Notes: generated from the sequence alone by a model not told the origin. A stretch of 64,000 bases of DNA from Candidatus Geocrenenecus dongiae (GCA_023267855.1 JALNLN010000005.1:21558-85557); one strand, 5' to 3'. Counted from the stretch's first letter, positions 42,370 through 52,299 are shown. Program-made: numbers and translations.

Positions 42370-44205
42370 ATGGAAGATAGAAGTATGGTCCCATCTTATG
42401 GTGGTTTTATTCTCAATGTAGACTTAACTAATAAACTTGTTGAAAAGAAAGAACTTGATGAGAAGCTTTGTAAAATGTTTGTAGGGGGTAAAGGATTCGG
42501 TACAAAGCTTCTATATGATGCAAGAATAGAAAAAGCTGATCCTTTATCTCCCGATAATCTACTCATTATGAGTATTGGGCCCGGCGCTGGAACAATTATT
42601 CCTTTCACATCTAAAGTTAATTTCAACTTTAAGTCTCCTCTAACTGGATGTTATGGCGTATCGCAGATGGGTGGATATTTTGCACCAAAATTAAAATGGG
42701 CTGGTTACGATATCGTGATAGTACGTGGTAGATCAGAGAATCCCGTATACTTGTATATAGATGAGAATGGTGGTGAAATAAGAAATGCAGATTATCTATG
42801 GGGGAAGACTACACAAGAGACTGAAGAAATATTAATGAAGGAGCTGGAGCAGAAAGCAGCGGTTTTAGAAATAGGGCCTGCAGGAGAAAATCTTGTGAAA
42901 TTCGCATGTATTTGTCATGCAAATGCTTGGAGACAAGCAGGAAGAACAGGACCTGGAGCAGTCATGGGAAGCAAGAAATTAAAAGCTATAGCAGTTGTTA
43001 GTGATAGGAAAGAGGTAGCGGTAGATAATCCCCAAACAGTGCATGAACTTGTTGAGGAGATTCATAAACATATTAGAGAAGATCCTGTGGGAACATTAGC
43101 AGAGAATTATAGAAAGTATGGGACCCCTAGAATGGTTGAGATAGCCAATGAGCTCCACTTCTTCCCAACTGGATACTGGCGTGACGTATACTTTGAAAAA
43201 TACAAGAAAATAGGACCAGAAGCAATGGCTAAATATATTGTCAGTAATAGAACATGTTGGAATTGTCCATTTGCATGTGGTAAACTAATTGAGATAAAAG
43301 AAGGACCTTATGCTGGAACTAGAGTAGAAGGACCTGAATATGAAACTATTTATGCTTTTGGTGGACTTTGTAAAATAGATAGTATTGAAGCTATCGCTAA
43401 GATAAATGAGCTATGTGATCTATACGGTATCGATACCATGACTATGGGAAACGTTGCATCTTTTGCAATAGAAGCTTATAAACTTGGAAAATTAAAATTA
43501 GAGAAAGGTGTAGATTATTCTGACCCAGAAGGTGTAATCCAGTTAATTGAAAAAGTCGTGAAAAGAGAAGGAGTAGGAGATCTTCTTGCTGAAGGTGTCA
43601 GATATGTGGCAGATACTCTAGGTCTCACTGATTTAGCTATCGAGAGTAGAGGGCTTGAACCCGCAGGATACGATCCAAGAAGCTTACCGGGAATGGCGTT
43701 AGCTTACGCTTTAAGTGATAGAGGTGCATGTCATCTAAGATCTGTAATGTATGCTGTTGATATGTCTGGGAAAGTTGAGAGATTTGCTATATCTTCAGAG
43801 AAGGTCTCAATATACATAGACAATGAAGATAGATACAACGTGTTTGATTGTATGGTCTTATGTAGATTTAGTAGACAAGTTTTTACATGGGATAAGCTAG
43901 TGAAGATGGTTAAAGGTCTTACAGGATTCAACTATGATATAAATAAACTAAAAGAAGTTTCTCAAAGAATACAAGCCTTATCCAGATTATTTAATCTAAA
44001 ATGTGGAAGTAAATGTTCAGAGGACACAGTATCTAAAAGATTTATGACTGAAGCAGTAAAAGTTAATGATAGATTGGTTACAGTAAATGAAAAAGAATTA
44101 CGGCAAGCTATTAATGAATATTATCAGAGAAGAGGGTGGGATGAGAAAGGCACTCCTAAAGAAGAAACTTTAAAGAACTTAGGATTAACTGATAAGACAT
44201 CTTAA
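42370..44205 (+). CDS. Aldehyde:ferredoxin oxidoreductase family protein (tungsten/pterin)
   Basis: VGGKGFGTKLLYD, QMGGYFAPKLKWAGYD, GPGAVMGSKKLKAIAV, CWNCPFACGKLIEI, GDLLAEGVR, HLRSVMY. Confidence 0.93.
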   Translation: MEDRSMVPSYGGFILNVDLTNKLVEKKELDEKLCKMFVGGKGFGTKLLYDARIEKADPLSPDNLLIMSIGPGAGTIIPFTSKVNFNFKSPLTGCYGVSQMGGYFAPKLKWAGYDIVIVRGRSENPVYLYIDENGGEIRNADYLWGKTTQETEEILMKELEQKAAVLEIGPAGENLVKFACICHANAWRQAGRTGPGAVMGSKKLKAIAVVSDRKEVAVDNPQTVHELVEEIHKHIREDPVGTLAENYRKYGTPRMVEIANELHFFPTGYWRDVYFEKYKKIGPEAMAKYIVSNRTCWNCPFACGKLIEIKEGPYAGTRVEGPEYETIYAFGGLCKIDSIEAIAKINELCDLYGIDTMTMGNVASFAIEAYKLGKLKLEKGVDYSDPEGVIQLIEKVVKREGVGDLLAEGVRYVADTLGLTDLAIESRGLEPAGYDPRSLPGMALAYALSDRGACHLRSVMYAVDMSGKVERFAISSEKVSIYIDNEDRYNVFDCMVLCRFSRQVFTWDKLVKMVKGLTGFNYDINKLKEVSQRIQALSRLFNLKCGSKCSEDTVSKRFMTEAVKVNDRLVTVNEKELRQAINEYYQRRGWDEKGTPKEETLKNLGLTDKTS

Positions 44206-44527
44206 TCTCTGCAACTGTTTTTCATAATAGAATCTATGACACATCTAAGATTAATGAAAATAACCATCAACTAAGATTAAGATTCCTGCAGAAACTTTCT
44301 TAAACACATGTTACATGTACTATGTCTTCGCTTAACAATATTCTTTCTTCCATTTTGATGAAATATTTTTGTTTTATCTTTACTGATAGCTAGTGAAGGT
44401 ATGAGTATTTTTCTTCAGACCGTAGTTTATCTGTATTTCAAATTAGGCTCTACCTATTTTAGGATACTATGTTTATGTTAAAGTAAATACATGCTTTTTA
44501 TATAGAAGTTTTATCTTTAAATATTAG

Positions 44528-44541
44528 ACCGACCAGTCGGT
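44528..44541 (+). promoter_or_regulatory. Palindromic TetR-type operator
   Basis: ACCGAC-CA-GTCGGT perfect 6-bp inverted repeat immediately upstream of a TetR start codon, just downstream of an AT-rich TATA-like element. Confidence 0.75.
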
Positions 44542-44548
44542 ATATAGA

Positions 44549-45112
44549 ATGACCCACTCAACAAAAGAAAATATAATTAAAGCGGCGTTGGAACTATTTT
44601 CTCAACATTCTTACTATAAAGTATCTTTGAAAGATGTTGCTGATAAGGCTAATATCTCGAAAGGTGCGTTATTTCACTATTTTCCAACTAAGCTTGATCT
44701 CGCTGAAGCAGTTATGAAGAAGATACTTGAAGAAATAGAGAAAAGTGTTAGGGATGTTTTCTCGATACCTATAGATGATCATGAGAAACTTAAGAGGTTG
44801 ATAGATTTAGCTATAGAGAAGGTAGAGCTCGGTAAAAATAATATGCGTTCTCTAGATTTTATCTCAGAGATATGTAGAGAACTTTTCGAGAATGGTCGTT
44901 ACAGTTTTATAGAAGAATATTATAAGAAGTTGAAAGATCTTCTTGCCAGCTTGTTTAGGAAAGCTAGAGTTGTTAATTCAGAAGTGAGAGCAGTGCTTTT
45001 CATGATAACTCTAAATGGGTTAATCCATTACAGTTTCTTTTATCCAAAACCAATTGAAGAACATCTTCTCAACGATCTTAAGAAAGAAATAGTGGAGGTA
45101 ATGTTCTCATGA
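44549..45112 (+). CDS. TetR/AcrR family transcriptional regulator
   Basis: N-terminal HTH KENIIKAALELFSQHSYYKVSLKDVADKANISKGALFHYFPTKLDL. Confidence 0.93.
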   Translation: MTHSTKENIIKAALELFSQHSYYKVSLKDVADKANISKGALFHYFPTKLDLAEAVMKKILEEIEKSVRDVFSIPIDDHEKLKRLIDLAIEKVELGKNNMRSLDFISEICRELFENGRYSFIEEYYKKLKDLLASLFRKARVVNSEVRAVLFMITLNGLIHYSFFYPKPIEEHLLNDLKKEIVEVMFS

Positions 45113-45807
45113 GCATTCCTAAACCTGTCATAGAACTCATAAACTTAAAGAAGGTATATTACTCAAACAGCATTCCTACACCTGCACTTAGAGGAATAAA
45201 TCTAAAGATACTTGAAGGAGAGTTTACATCAATTGTTGGCCCGTCAGGCAGTGGTAAATCAACACTACTAAATATGATTGGAGCTCTGGATAGACCGACA
45301 GAGGGAAAAGTCTTGATAGATGGTGTAGATATATCTAAGCTATCAGACGATGAGTTAGCTGAACTTAGAAATAGGAAGATAGGTTTCGTGTTCCAAGCAT
45401 ACAACCTACTCTCAAGAATAACAGTTCTAAGAAATGTAGAATTACCGTTGATAGTACGTGGAATCCAAGCATCTGAAAGAAGGATCATGGCCTTGAAGGC
45501 GCTAGAAGAAGTTGGATTGAGAGATGCTGCTTACAAGAAGCCTACACAGCTTAGTGGAGGAGAACAGCAACGTGTAGCTATAGCTAGAGCATTAGTTACA
45601 GATCCGAAAATAATCTTAGCTGATGAACCTACAGGGAACCTCGATTCAGCTAACGCTAGAATAGTAGTCGAAATCTTTAGGAGGCTTAACGAGAAGGGTA
45701 GAACAATAATCATGGTTACACATAACATGGAGCTCGCCAGATATTCAAAGAGGATAATATATTTGAGGGACGGACTTATAGAGAGAGAAGAAGAGGTGAA
45801 TACATGA
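45109..45807 (+). CDS. ABC transporter ATP-binding protein (LolD/MacB type)
   Basis: GPSGSGKSTLLNMIGALDRPTEG, LSGGEQQRVAIARALVTDPKIILADEPTGNLDS. Confidence 0.95.
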   Translation: MSIPKPVIELINLKKVYYSNSIPTPALRGINLKILEGEFTSIVGPSGSGKSTLLNMIGALDRPTEGKVLIDGVDISKLSDDELAELRNRKIGFVFQAYNLLSRITVLRNVELPLIVRGIQASERRIMALKALEEVGLRDAAYKKPTQLSGGEQQRVAIARALVTDPKIILADEPTGNLDSANARIVVEIFRRLNEKGRTIIMVTHNMELARYSKRIIYLRDGLIEREEEVNT

Positions 45808-47816
45808 ACAGGACGCTCTATATGATAGCGTTAATACTGGTTGCGTCTCTACTGCTTCCCACATACATAACCACAATCCATGCCGATGGAAGCGGTATAG
45901 AGATATTAGACTATTACTGGGGTCGTCTAGGAGAGAGATGGGCAGTAGTTCCAGGAGACATAGACGCAAAGCTTACATTAGTAATTCTTAACAAAGAAGA
46001 TACAACTATCTGTGGTTTAAAAGCATACATCTATGAAGTGGGCAGAGATGTACCATACCCATTCTACGATAAACATGGTGAACGTGTCATCAAGAGCTAC
46101 TATGAAGGATACATACGTGTCGGAGAAGCAAGGTCGATAGAATTCGATGTTTCAGTAGTTCCAGAAGCGTCTCCTGGAACATATGACGTTAATGTATATT
46201 TTGAGTATATGGATTGTGAAGATCCAGACTATCCTATACTTTCACATCGCACCAGATTGAAATTGAAGGTATGGGATCTACCTAGAATAGACATAATAGA
46301 TTCTAAGTGGACTGAGCAAGATGGGTCTCCAACATATGCTGGTCCTGGAGATAATGCTAAGTTTCTTACCTTAACATTTTATGTACCTAGATACTATGCG
46401 GTACTCAATCCCAAAGCTACACTCTATCTCTCAGAGTACTTTATGAATCTTACAGGTGGAAACGTTGTCGAGGAATTTCTTTCAGGACAGATACAGGGTG
46501 GGGGTACATTCACAATACGATTCGGATTAAACATATCTCCAAACACACCTACAGGTACACATACACTAAAACTTGTATTAACTTACTATGATAAATGGTT
46601 TAGTCAGATAAGACAAGAGATCAATGTTCCAGTAAAGATCACTGGACGAGGCGAAATTGATATAGACTTAAGAGGTTTCGTCATGAACGCTGGTTCAACT
46701 CAGCTTCTAGATATAGTTATCAAGAATAAAGGCTCAGCTCCAATATACGATATAAAGGCTAGAGCAATCTCGGAGGGAGGAGTAATAGTAATCTCTGAAA
46801 TAACGAAAGATGTTGATGTACTTTATCCTGGAGAATCATTTACATTTAGACCAGTTGTCTTCGCTCCTCCTACAATTCCTGAAAGCTCATACTCAACAAC
46901 AATAACAGTAAGCTACATAGATTCTTCGGGAGTAAAAAGATCTGAGACTAGAGGTGTAGGGATATATGTTAGGTCTCCTCCAGCGATGAGTTTAACTACA
47001 TATGTAAAAGGAGAAGAATTAGTAGCGTCCAAGAAGAGTAGGATAACGGTGGTCTTGAAGAATCTCTATGATTCCAGTATAACTGATGTTAAAACTCTTA
47101 TTACACTTAAGGGGCTGCCTATAACAATAATTGAAGGAGAACAGACGTCCTATTTCCCAGAATTAAAAGCTAATGGAGAAGCGCCAATAAACCTTGTCTT
47201 ACTAGTATCTCCTAGAGCAGAAGAATCTGTTTATGAAGGTACTTTAACTGTAACCTATAGAGACCCGTACGGTCAAATTAAGACTGAGACCCTCTCAGTA
47301 CCTTTAGTGATAAAAGGTCTTCTAAGAATATCATTTAAGCAAGTTCAGATAGGTGCTTCAACAGTTTATCCGGGATCAATTGTAGACGTTCTTGGAGAAA
47401 TACTTAATGCTGGAACAATAACAGCGAGACTTACAGATGTACGGCTTGAGCTCCAAGAACCATTCTTCGAAACACAGTTCTCAAGATACTATATTGGAGA
47501 TATATCACCATACTCTACATCATCATTCACATTATCCTTCGGGATATCTGAGAACGCTAAACCTGGAAGGTACATGATAACGTTGGTGGCTGAATGTGAA
47601 AATACGTTTGGAGAGAAGGTGGAAGTGAAACAACCGATAGTAGTTGAAGTTGTAGAGAAACCAGTTCAAACCAGTATAACTTCTGGAGGTTCTCAAAAAT
47701 TACTACTGTCCTTCTCAGACATGCTTATACTAACAACTATTTCTCTGGTGGCGATAGTGTTAGTAGTAGTTCTCATTAGACGTTCTAGGAGGAGGAAGAA
47801 GATTGAAGCTACTTGA
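45804..47816 (+). CDS. Secreted/membrane-anchored protein with repeated Ig-like/COG1361-type domains
   Basis: N-terminal signal-like segment, beta-rich repeats (GSTQLLDIVIKNKGSAPIYDIKARAIS; VYPGSIVDVLGEILNAGTITARLTDVRLEL), C-terminal TM followed by RRSRRRKK. Confidence 0.78.
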   Translation: MNRTLYMIALILVASLLLPTYITTIHADGSGIEILDYYWGRLGERWAVVPGDIDAKLTLVILNKEDTTICGLKAYIYEVGRDVPYPFYDKHGERVIKSYYEGYIRVGEARSIEFDVSVVPEASPGTYDVNVYFEYMDCEDPDYPILSHRTRLKLKVWDLPRIDIIDSKWTEQDGSPTYAGPGDNAKFLTLTFYVPRYYAVLNPKATLYLSEYFMNLTGGNVVEEFLSGQIQGGGTFTIRFGLNISPNTPTGTHTLKLVLTYYDKWFSQIRQEINVPVKITGRGEIDIDLRGFVMNAGSTQLLDIVIKNKGSAPIYDIKARAISEGGVIVISEITKDVDVLYPGESFTFRPVVFAPPTIPESSYSTTITVSYIDSSGVKRSETRGVGIYVRSPPAMSLTTYVKGEELVASKKSRITVVLKNLYDSSITDVKTLITLKGLPITIIEGEQTSYFPELKANGEAPINLVLLVSPRAEESVYEGTLTVTYRDPYGQIKTETLSVPLVIKGLLRISFKQVQIGASTVYPGSIVDVLGEILNAGTITARLTDVRLELQEPFFETQFSRYYIGDISPYSTSSFTLSFGISENAKPGRYMITLVAECENTFGEKVEVKQPIVVEVVEKPVQTSITSGGSQKLLLSFSDMLILTTISLVAIVLVVVLIRRSRRRKKIEAT

Positions 47817-49068
47817 CATAATAATTCTTTCTTTTTCAGCTCTAAAAGATAGAAAGCTTAGAACAATACTCACAATACTTGGAATGGTTGTTGGTCCAGC
47901 GGCATATGTTGCAGTTATATCTTCAACGGAAGGGATAAGCGAATCTATAATTGATAGCTTAAGAGGTTTAGGTGCAGAAAAAATATTCGTATGGAGGAGT
48001 GCTAGAGGAACATTAGATATCACAGATAAGATGGTTCAGGACATATCTAGAATAGAAGGTGTAAAATATGCTATACCCTTCTATGCTATAAGTGCAGGTC
48101 AAGTGAAAGCTAAAGGGAAAACTGTAGATCTTAATCCAGCTGAAACATACTCAGTATTAGCAATGGATTTTAAAGACATAGATAAGATATTTCCAAACAT
48201 AAAATTGAGAGAAGGTACAGTCCCTCCAGCTGGAGATAACGTAGCGGTGATAGGGTCAAAAGTCTCCGAACCTGATTCAAGTGATCTACCAAGAATAAAC
48301 TTAGGAGATGCGATAACAATAATTAAATATGATCCCTCAGGTCACACTAAAAGTTCCTCAACTATAGTAGTAGGAATACTAGACTACTATGGACAATCAT
48401 TCTTCTATAACCCCGATCTACTAATCTTTATTTCTAGAGAAGCTGGAAAAAGACTTGTTGGTGGAAAAAGTTATGCAGGGATATTCGTTGTAGCTGAAGA
48501 CCGGTCTATAGTAGATTATGTAGAGAACAAGATTAAAGAAAGGTATGGTGGAGATGTGATAGTAATTTCTACTAAAACTGTTTTACAAACAGTTCAATCT
48601 GTAGCTACACTGCTCTCCTTCTTTCTAGCATCTATGTCTTCCATGTCATTGATAGTTGCTTTCCTAGCAATAATGGCCACAATGTTTACAGCTGTAACAG
48701 AGAGGATAAGAGAGATAGGTTTACTCAAAGCTTTAGGCTTCAAGACAAGACATGTATTAATGATGTTCTTAATGGAGGCGGGGTTAATCGGGTTGATAGG
48801 AGGAGTTATAGGAGTTCTCGTAGGTGCTCTTGGAGCATATATACTCGCTCAACCTTCACCAACAATCGAGGCTCCTGAAGCTGGGGTAACGCATATAAGA
48901 GGTCAGCTAGGATTCTCAGCACTAGGAATATACTATGTACCAAAGATAACGCCAGAACTAATCTTAACAGCGATAGTGATAGCTTTCATGGTTGGTATAC
49001 TTGCGGGAATAATACCTGCATGGAGAGCAGCAAAATATACGCCGGTAGAAGCTCTTAGGAGAGAATAA
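47803..49068 (+). CDS. ABC transporter permease (FtsX/MacB type)
   Basis: N-terminal ALKDRKLRTILTILGMVVGPAAYVAVISSTEGI; C-terminal EIGLLKALGFKTRHVLMMFLMEAGLIGLIGGVIGVLVG and GIIPAWRAAKYTPVEALRRE. Confidence 0.93.
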   Translation: MKLLDIIILSFSALKDRKLRTILTILGMVVGPAAYVAVISSTEGISESIIDSLRGLGAEKIFVWRSARGTLDITDKMVQDISRIEGVKYAIPFYAISAGQVKAKGKTVDLNPAETYSVLAMDFKDIDKIFPNIKLREGTVPPAGDNVAVIGSKVSEPDSSDLPRINLGDAITIIKYDPSGHTKSSSTIVVGILDYYGQSFFYNPDLLIFISREAGKRLVGGKSYAGIFVVAEDRSIVDYVENKIKERYGGDVIVISTKTVLQTVQSVATLLSFFLASMSSMSLIVAFLAIMATMFTAVTERIREIGLLKALGFKTRHVLMMFLMEAGLIGLIGGVIGVLVGALGAYILAQPSPTIEAPEAGVTHIRGQLGFSALGIYYVPKITPELILTAIVIAFMVGILAGIIPAWRAAKYTPVEALRRE

Positions 49069-49249
49069 AATATATTGTTTCAAGTTACGATCATGTTATC
49101 TTGATTATCAGATAAACCCTGCCATCTTCATCCTCAACGTCAGATACGGCCGCATTCATCACCAAAAACAAATAGAAGCTTCCCTAGAAATAAATGTATC
49201 CAGCAAAAAACATTAACTTAAATTCCAGGAGAGAGCAATATTCATAGGA

Positions 49250-49999
49250 TTGAACTTAATCTTCATAGGTACAGCTGGATGCGGTAAAACTTCTCTAACA
49301 TACACTTTCGGGGAATGGTTGAGAGAAGAACTAGATGCTAGAGTCTCCTACATAAATCTAGATCCAGGCGTACATCAACTACAATACATAACCTCATACG
49401 ATGTTAGAGAGATAGTAACTGTAGATGAACTTCTACAAAAAGGGTTTGGACCGAATGGAGCGATGATTAGAGCAGCAGAGATAATTGAAGAAAGATTAAG
49501 CGAGATCGTGTGGAAAGTCAATTCTATACAATCAGATTTTAAGCTTATAGATACTCCTGGACAGATGGAGCTCTTCTTATTCAGATCTATGGGACCTAGA
49601 TTCGTAGAAGAAATTGGAAGAAACTCAACTACAGTTGCAATCTACATTATGGATCCTGTTCTATCATCTTCCCCAATAGATCTGGTAGTCTCTCTAATGC
49701 TTCCTCTAATAACAAGATTTAGACTTAAGATCCCAGTAGTCTCCGTAGTAAATAAGTCTGATCTAAGGGAAGTAGAACAGATGGAGAAGTATTTGATGGA
49801 CACGGATTTTCTTAGAAAAGATCTAGCTACGAAAGATCTTGGAATAATAGTAGATTTGTCGATGAGGTGCATAGAGATAATTGATGAGTTCTCTAAAAAC
49901 TTTAGAGTAGTTAAAGTGTCGGCGAAGACGGGAGAAGGAATGAGCGATCTCTACACACTAATACATGAAGCGATATGTGAATGTGGCGACCTAATGTAA
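49250..49999 (+). CDS. GPN-loop GTPase
   Basis: FIGTAGCGKTSLTYTFGEWL, NLDPGVHQLQY, GPNGAMIRAAEI (GPN), IDTPGQMELFLFRSMG. Confidence 0.93.
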   Translation: MNLIFIGTAGCGKTSLTYTFGEWLREELDARVSYINLDPGVHQLQYITSYDVREIVTVDELLQKGFGPNGAMIRAAEIIEERLSEIVWKVNSIQSDFKLIDTPGQMELFLFRSMGPRFVEEIGRNSTTVAIYIMDPVLSSSPIDLVVSLMLPLITRFRLKIPVVSVVNKSDLREVEQMEKYLMDTDFLRKDLATKDLGIIVDLSMRCIEIIDEFSKNFRVVKVSAKTGEGMSDLYTLIHEAICECGDLM

Positions 50000-50039
50000 C
50001 ATGTAGAACATATACAACCATACTCTATGGATTTCCAAC

Positions 50040-51257
50040 TTAGTGTATTCTTGATCCTCTATCTGGTCCAAAATGACCTATACTCGTCTGAACTATAACA
50101 CTCCTTAACCCTCTATCTTCAAGCTTCTTCTTCACGTTGAGCATCTCTTCTACTGTCGGCCTTTTGAGATCTCTCCTTCTAAAAGATGGAAAGTAATCTA
50201 GAACTGTAACTTGGAGATCTCTATCTATTGATGCAACTCTATCTCCGATCTCTTCTATTTCTTCTAAAGTCATCCATTCTCTATTGTATGCGAACCCTAC
50301 TCCTAGATAGACTTCCCCATGATAATTATCTAGAATGTATTTTATGATGTTCCAAGAATTTTCAAGATAGCTTCTAGCGAGCTCCCTATCTATTATTCCT
50401 GTAATCTTCATATAAGTTTCTAGCCTAGATGCTTTAGGCTCTACACCAATATTGTTACAGCCAGCCTCAACCAACTCATCTACATAGTCTTCTGTAAGTA
50501 TTGTTCCATTACTATCAAGATGAAGCCTCTTATCTGGATTCAGCCTCCTAGCCTCCTTGAAGAATTCTATGAGCCATCTCCTATTAAGTGTCGGCTCACC
50601 ACCACTCACAGCTACACCTCTCGTATCATACTTTCTAGAACATAGTGTAACTATCCTGGCTGCCTCTCTAGGAGTCATTGGTTCTGAAGAGTTATCGTAG
50701 GTTACGTGGTAGTTCTGGCATTGCGGGCATCTAAGATTACATCCAGCAACCCATATAGCCGCTTCAATATATCCTACTCCTACCTCCCACCAGGGTGTGC
50801 CTTTACCACCAACCCTATGTGGCTGTGGACCGTGAACTATTCTCAGAGGTTCAGTCTTCTCGGTACAAATTTCTATCTCCATACCTTCCTTCACAGCTGT
50901 TATACATGTTCTTTCAAGTCTTCCATTAATAATAACACTACAAGCCCAGCATCCTCCTATATTACATGGTGAGGATAGATTACGTGAACCAGGTTTACCG
51001 AACACCACCCCTAACCTCTCTAAAACTTCTTTCACAGTTGAAGGATAGATTACACTATACGTTACACCTTCCACACGTATCTTTACATATTTTTCTTCAA
51101 CATCTATTATTCTCATTTTCCTTGCATTGTATGGGCAGGCCCAGTAACATGAAAAACAACCTACACATTGATCTTGGTTCATACATCTATTAACGCTTAT
51201 ACAGAATCCACATTCTCTACAAGATTCTTTATCTACTTTGATTACTCTTCTCAGCAT
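50040..51257 (-). CDS. Radical SAM protein with N-terminal ferredoxin and plant-type 2Fe-2S-like domains
   Basis: CRECGFCISVNRC...CVGCFSCYWACP; PCNIGGCWACSVIINGRLERTC; radical SAM CNLRCPQC. Confidence 0.88.
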   Translation of the reverse strand: MLRRVIKVDKESCRECGFCISVNRCMNQDQCVGCFSCYWACPYNARKMRIIDVEEKYVKIRVEGVTYSVIYPSTVKEVLERLGVVFGKPGSRNLSSPCNIGGCWACSVIINGRLERTCITAVKEGMEIEICTEKTEPLRIVHGPQPHRVGGKGTPWWEVGVGYIEAAIWVAGCNLRCPQCQNYHVTYDNSSEPMTPREAARIVTLCSRKYDTRGVAVSGGEPTLNRRWLIEFFKEARRLNPDKRLHLDSNGTILTEDYVDELVEAGCNNIGVEPKASRLETYMKITGIIDRELARSYLENSWNIIKYILDNYHGEVYLGVGFAYNREWMTLEEIEEIGDRVASIDRDLQVTVLDYFPSFRRRDLKRPTVEEMLNVKKKLEDRGLRSVIVQTSIGHFGPDRGSRIH

Positions 51258-51282
51258 GTATCTTCAACCCATATTTTGCTCT

Positions 51283-51633
51283 TCAGCATGTTAAGTGGAA
51301 TGCTCCACAAACTCTAAATCCCTTCTCTAATAGTTCATTATATTTTCTCCACGCATTTCTTGTGTTCTCTACAATTACCTTCACATTCTTTTCCTCGAAC
51401 TTATCGATAACCTCTCTAGAAACATCTATACGTCCAAAGTACCCTGTTCCTAGTACTAGGTAGTCTATGTCTTCTTCAAGTACCTCCACTAAATCTGCTA
51501 GTTCAATTTTATGCCCCTCTCTTCTCCACCAATTCGTTATTAATTTATCTGGAAGTATTATTAGATCTCTACTATATGTTACGCCATTAACGACTATGTA
51601 TCCGAAACCGTAGCTCTCTATCTTGTAGACCAT
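51283..51633 (-). CDS. Mth938-like domain protein
   Basis: YGFGYIVVNGVTYSRDLIILPDKL, DYLVLGTGYFGR, VENTRNAWRKYNELLEKGFRVCGAFHLTC. Confidence 0.8.
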   Translation of the reverse strand: MVYKIESYGFGYIVVNGVTYSRDLIILPDKLITNWWRREGHKIELADLVEVLEEDIDYLVLGTGYFGRIDVSREVIDKFEEKNVKVIVENTRNAWRKYNELLEKGFRVCGAFHLTC

Positions 51634-51669
51634 CCCGAAGTATAGTATAGAAGATCGTAGATATATTTG

Positions 51670-52110
51670 TTAAAGTTTCTTAAAAGCTTCATAAGCATCC
51701 CTACCTAAACCGTAGTAGTTTTTAATCAATCTCGAGATTCTGTACCCCCTCTTTAGGTAGAATTCTACGGCCGTCTTATTACTTACCTCAACCTGTAGTA
51801 TTATCTTCTCTATATTCATCTTCTCCACTTCTTTCTCTAATGTTTTTAGTAAGTTAGATCCAATCCCCATATTTCTGTAAGCTTTACGTACATTTATCGT
51901 GAGTATGGTGCATTCTCTACTGTGATAAGTAGCTAGAATAAAACCAGCTATCACGTTATCTACCACAGCTTTCAGAAACACTGTATTCTTCTTCTCCAAC
52001 ACATATTCAAATAAGTATTTTGGGTAAGCGTCTTCTCCAAAACATTCTAACTCTATCTCATATATTGTTTCCAAGTCTTCTCTGCTGACCGGCAGTATCT
52101 TTACTTCCAC
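51670..52110 (-). CDS. rimI: GNAT family N-acetyltransferase (RimI-like)
   Basis: ILTINVRKAYRNMGIGSNLLKTLEKEVEKM, LQVEVSNKTAVEFYLKRGYRI. Confidence 0.9.
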   Translation of the reverse strand: MEVKILPVSREDLETIYEIELECFGEDAYPKYLFEYVLEKKNTVFLKAVVDNVIAGFILATYHSRECTILTINVRKAYRNMGIGSNLLKTLEKEVEKMNIEKIILQVEVSNKTAVEFYLKRGYRISRLIKNYYGLGRDAYEAFKKL

Positions 52111-52144
52111 AACTATACTCTCCTTAGTCTATTGAAGATTTAAA

Positions 52145-52296
52145 GATGGGCTGTGGGGGCTTCTGTCGCTGGAGTCGATTAGTGTATGTTGCTGATGCCC
52201 CCTTGAGGTTCACTGGTCTCAGGCTTCTCCGGGTTCATTGAAGCCTTATCATAGACCTCTCCCCCAGTCAGGGGCCAGCCCACAGCCCCTCCATCC
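52145..52296 (-). ncRNA. Candidate GC-rich structured RNA, family unknown
   Basis: GC-rich ~150-nt island with complementary ends (GGGCTGTGGG / CCCACAGCCC), internal helices AGGCTTC/GAAGCCT and CCCC/GGGG, no ORF >=60 aa in the track; CTATATAG at 52317-52324 is ~25 nt upstream of the minus-strand 5' end. Confidence 0.5.
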
Positions 52297-52299
52297 AAA

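Noticed and set aside
52145-52296. GC-rich RNA as 5S rRNA or SRP RNA
   Set aside because: A short GAACCCGGA-like string resembles 5S, but the local AGGCTTC/GAAGCCT hairpin and overall fold do not fit 5S; too short and lacking the CCGGAAGG-type helix 8 loop for archaeal SRP RNA
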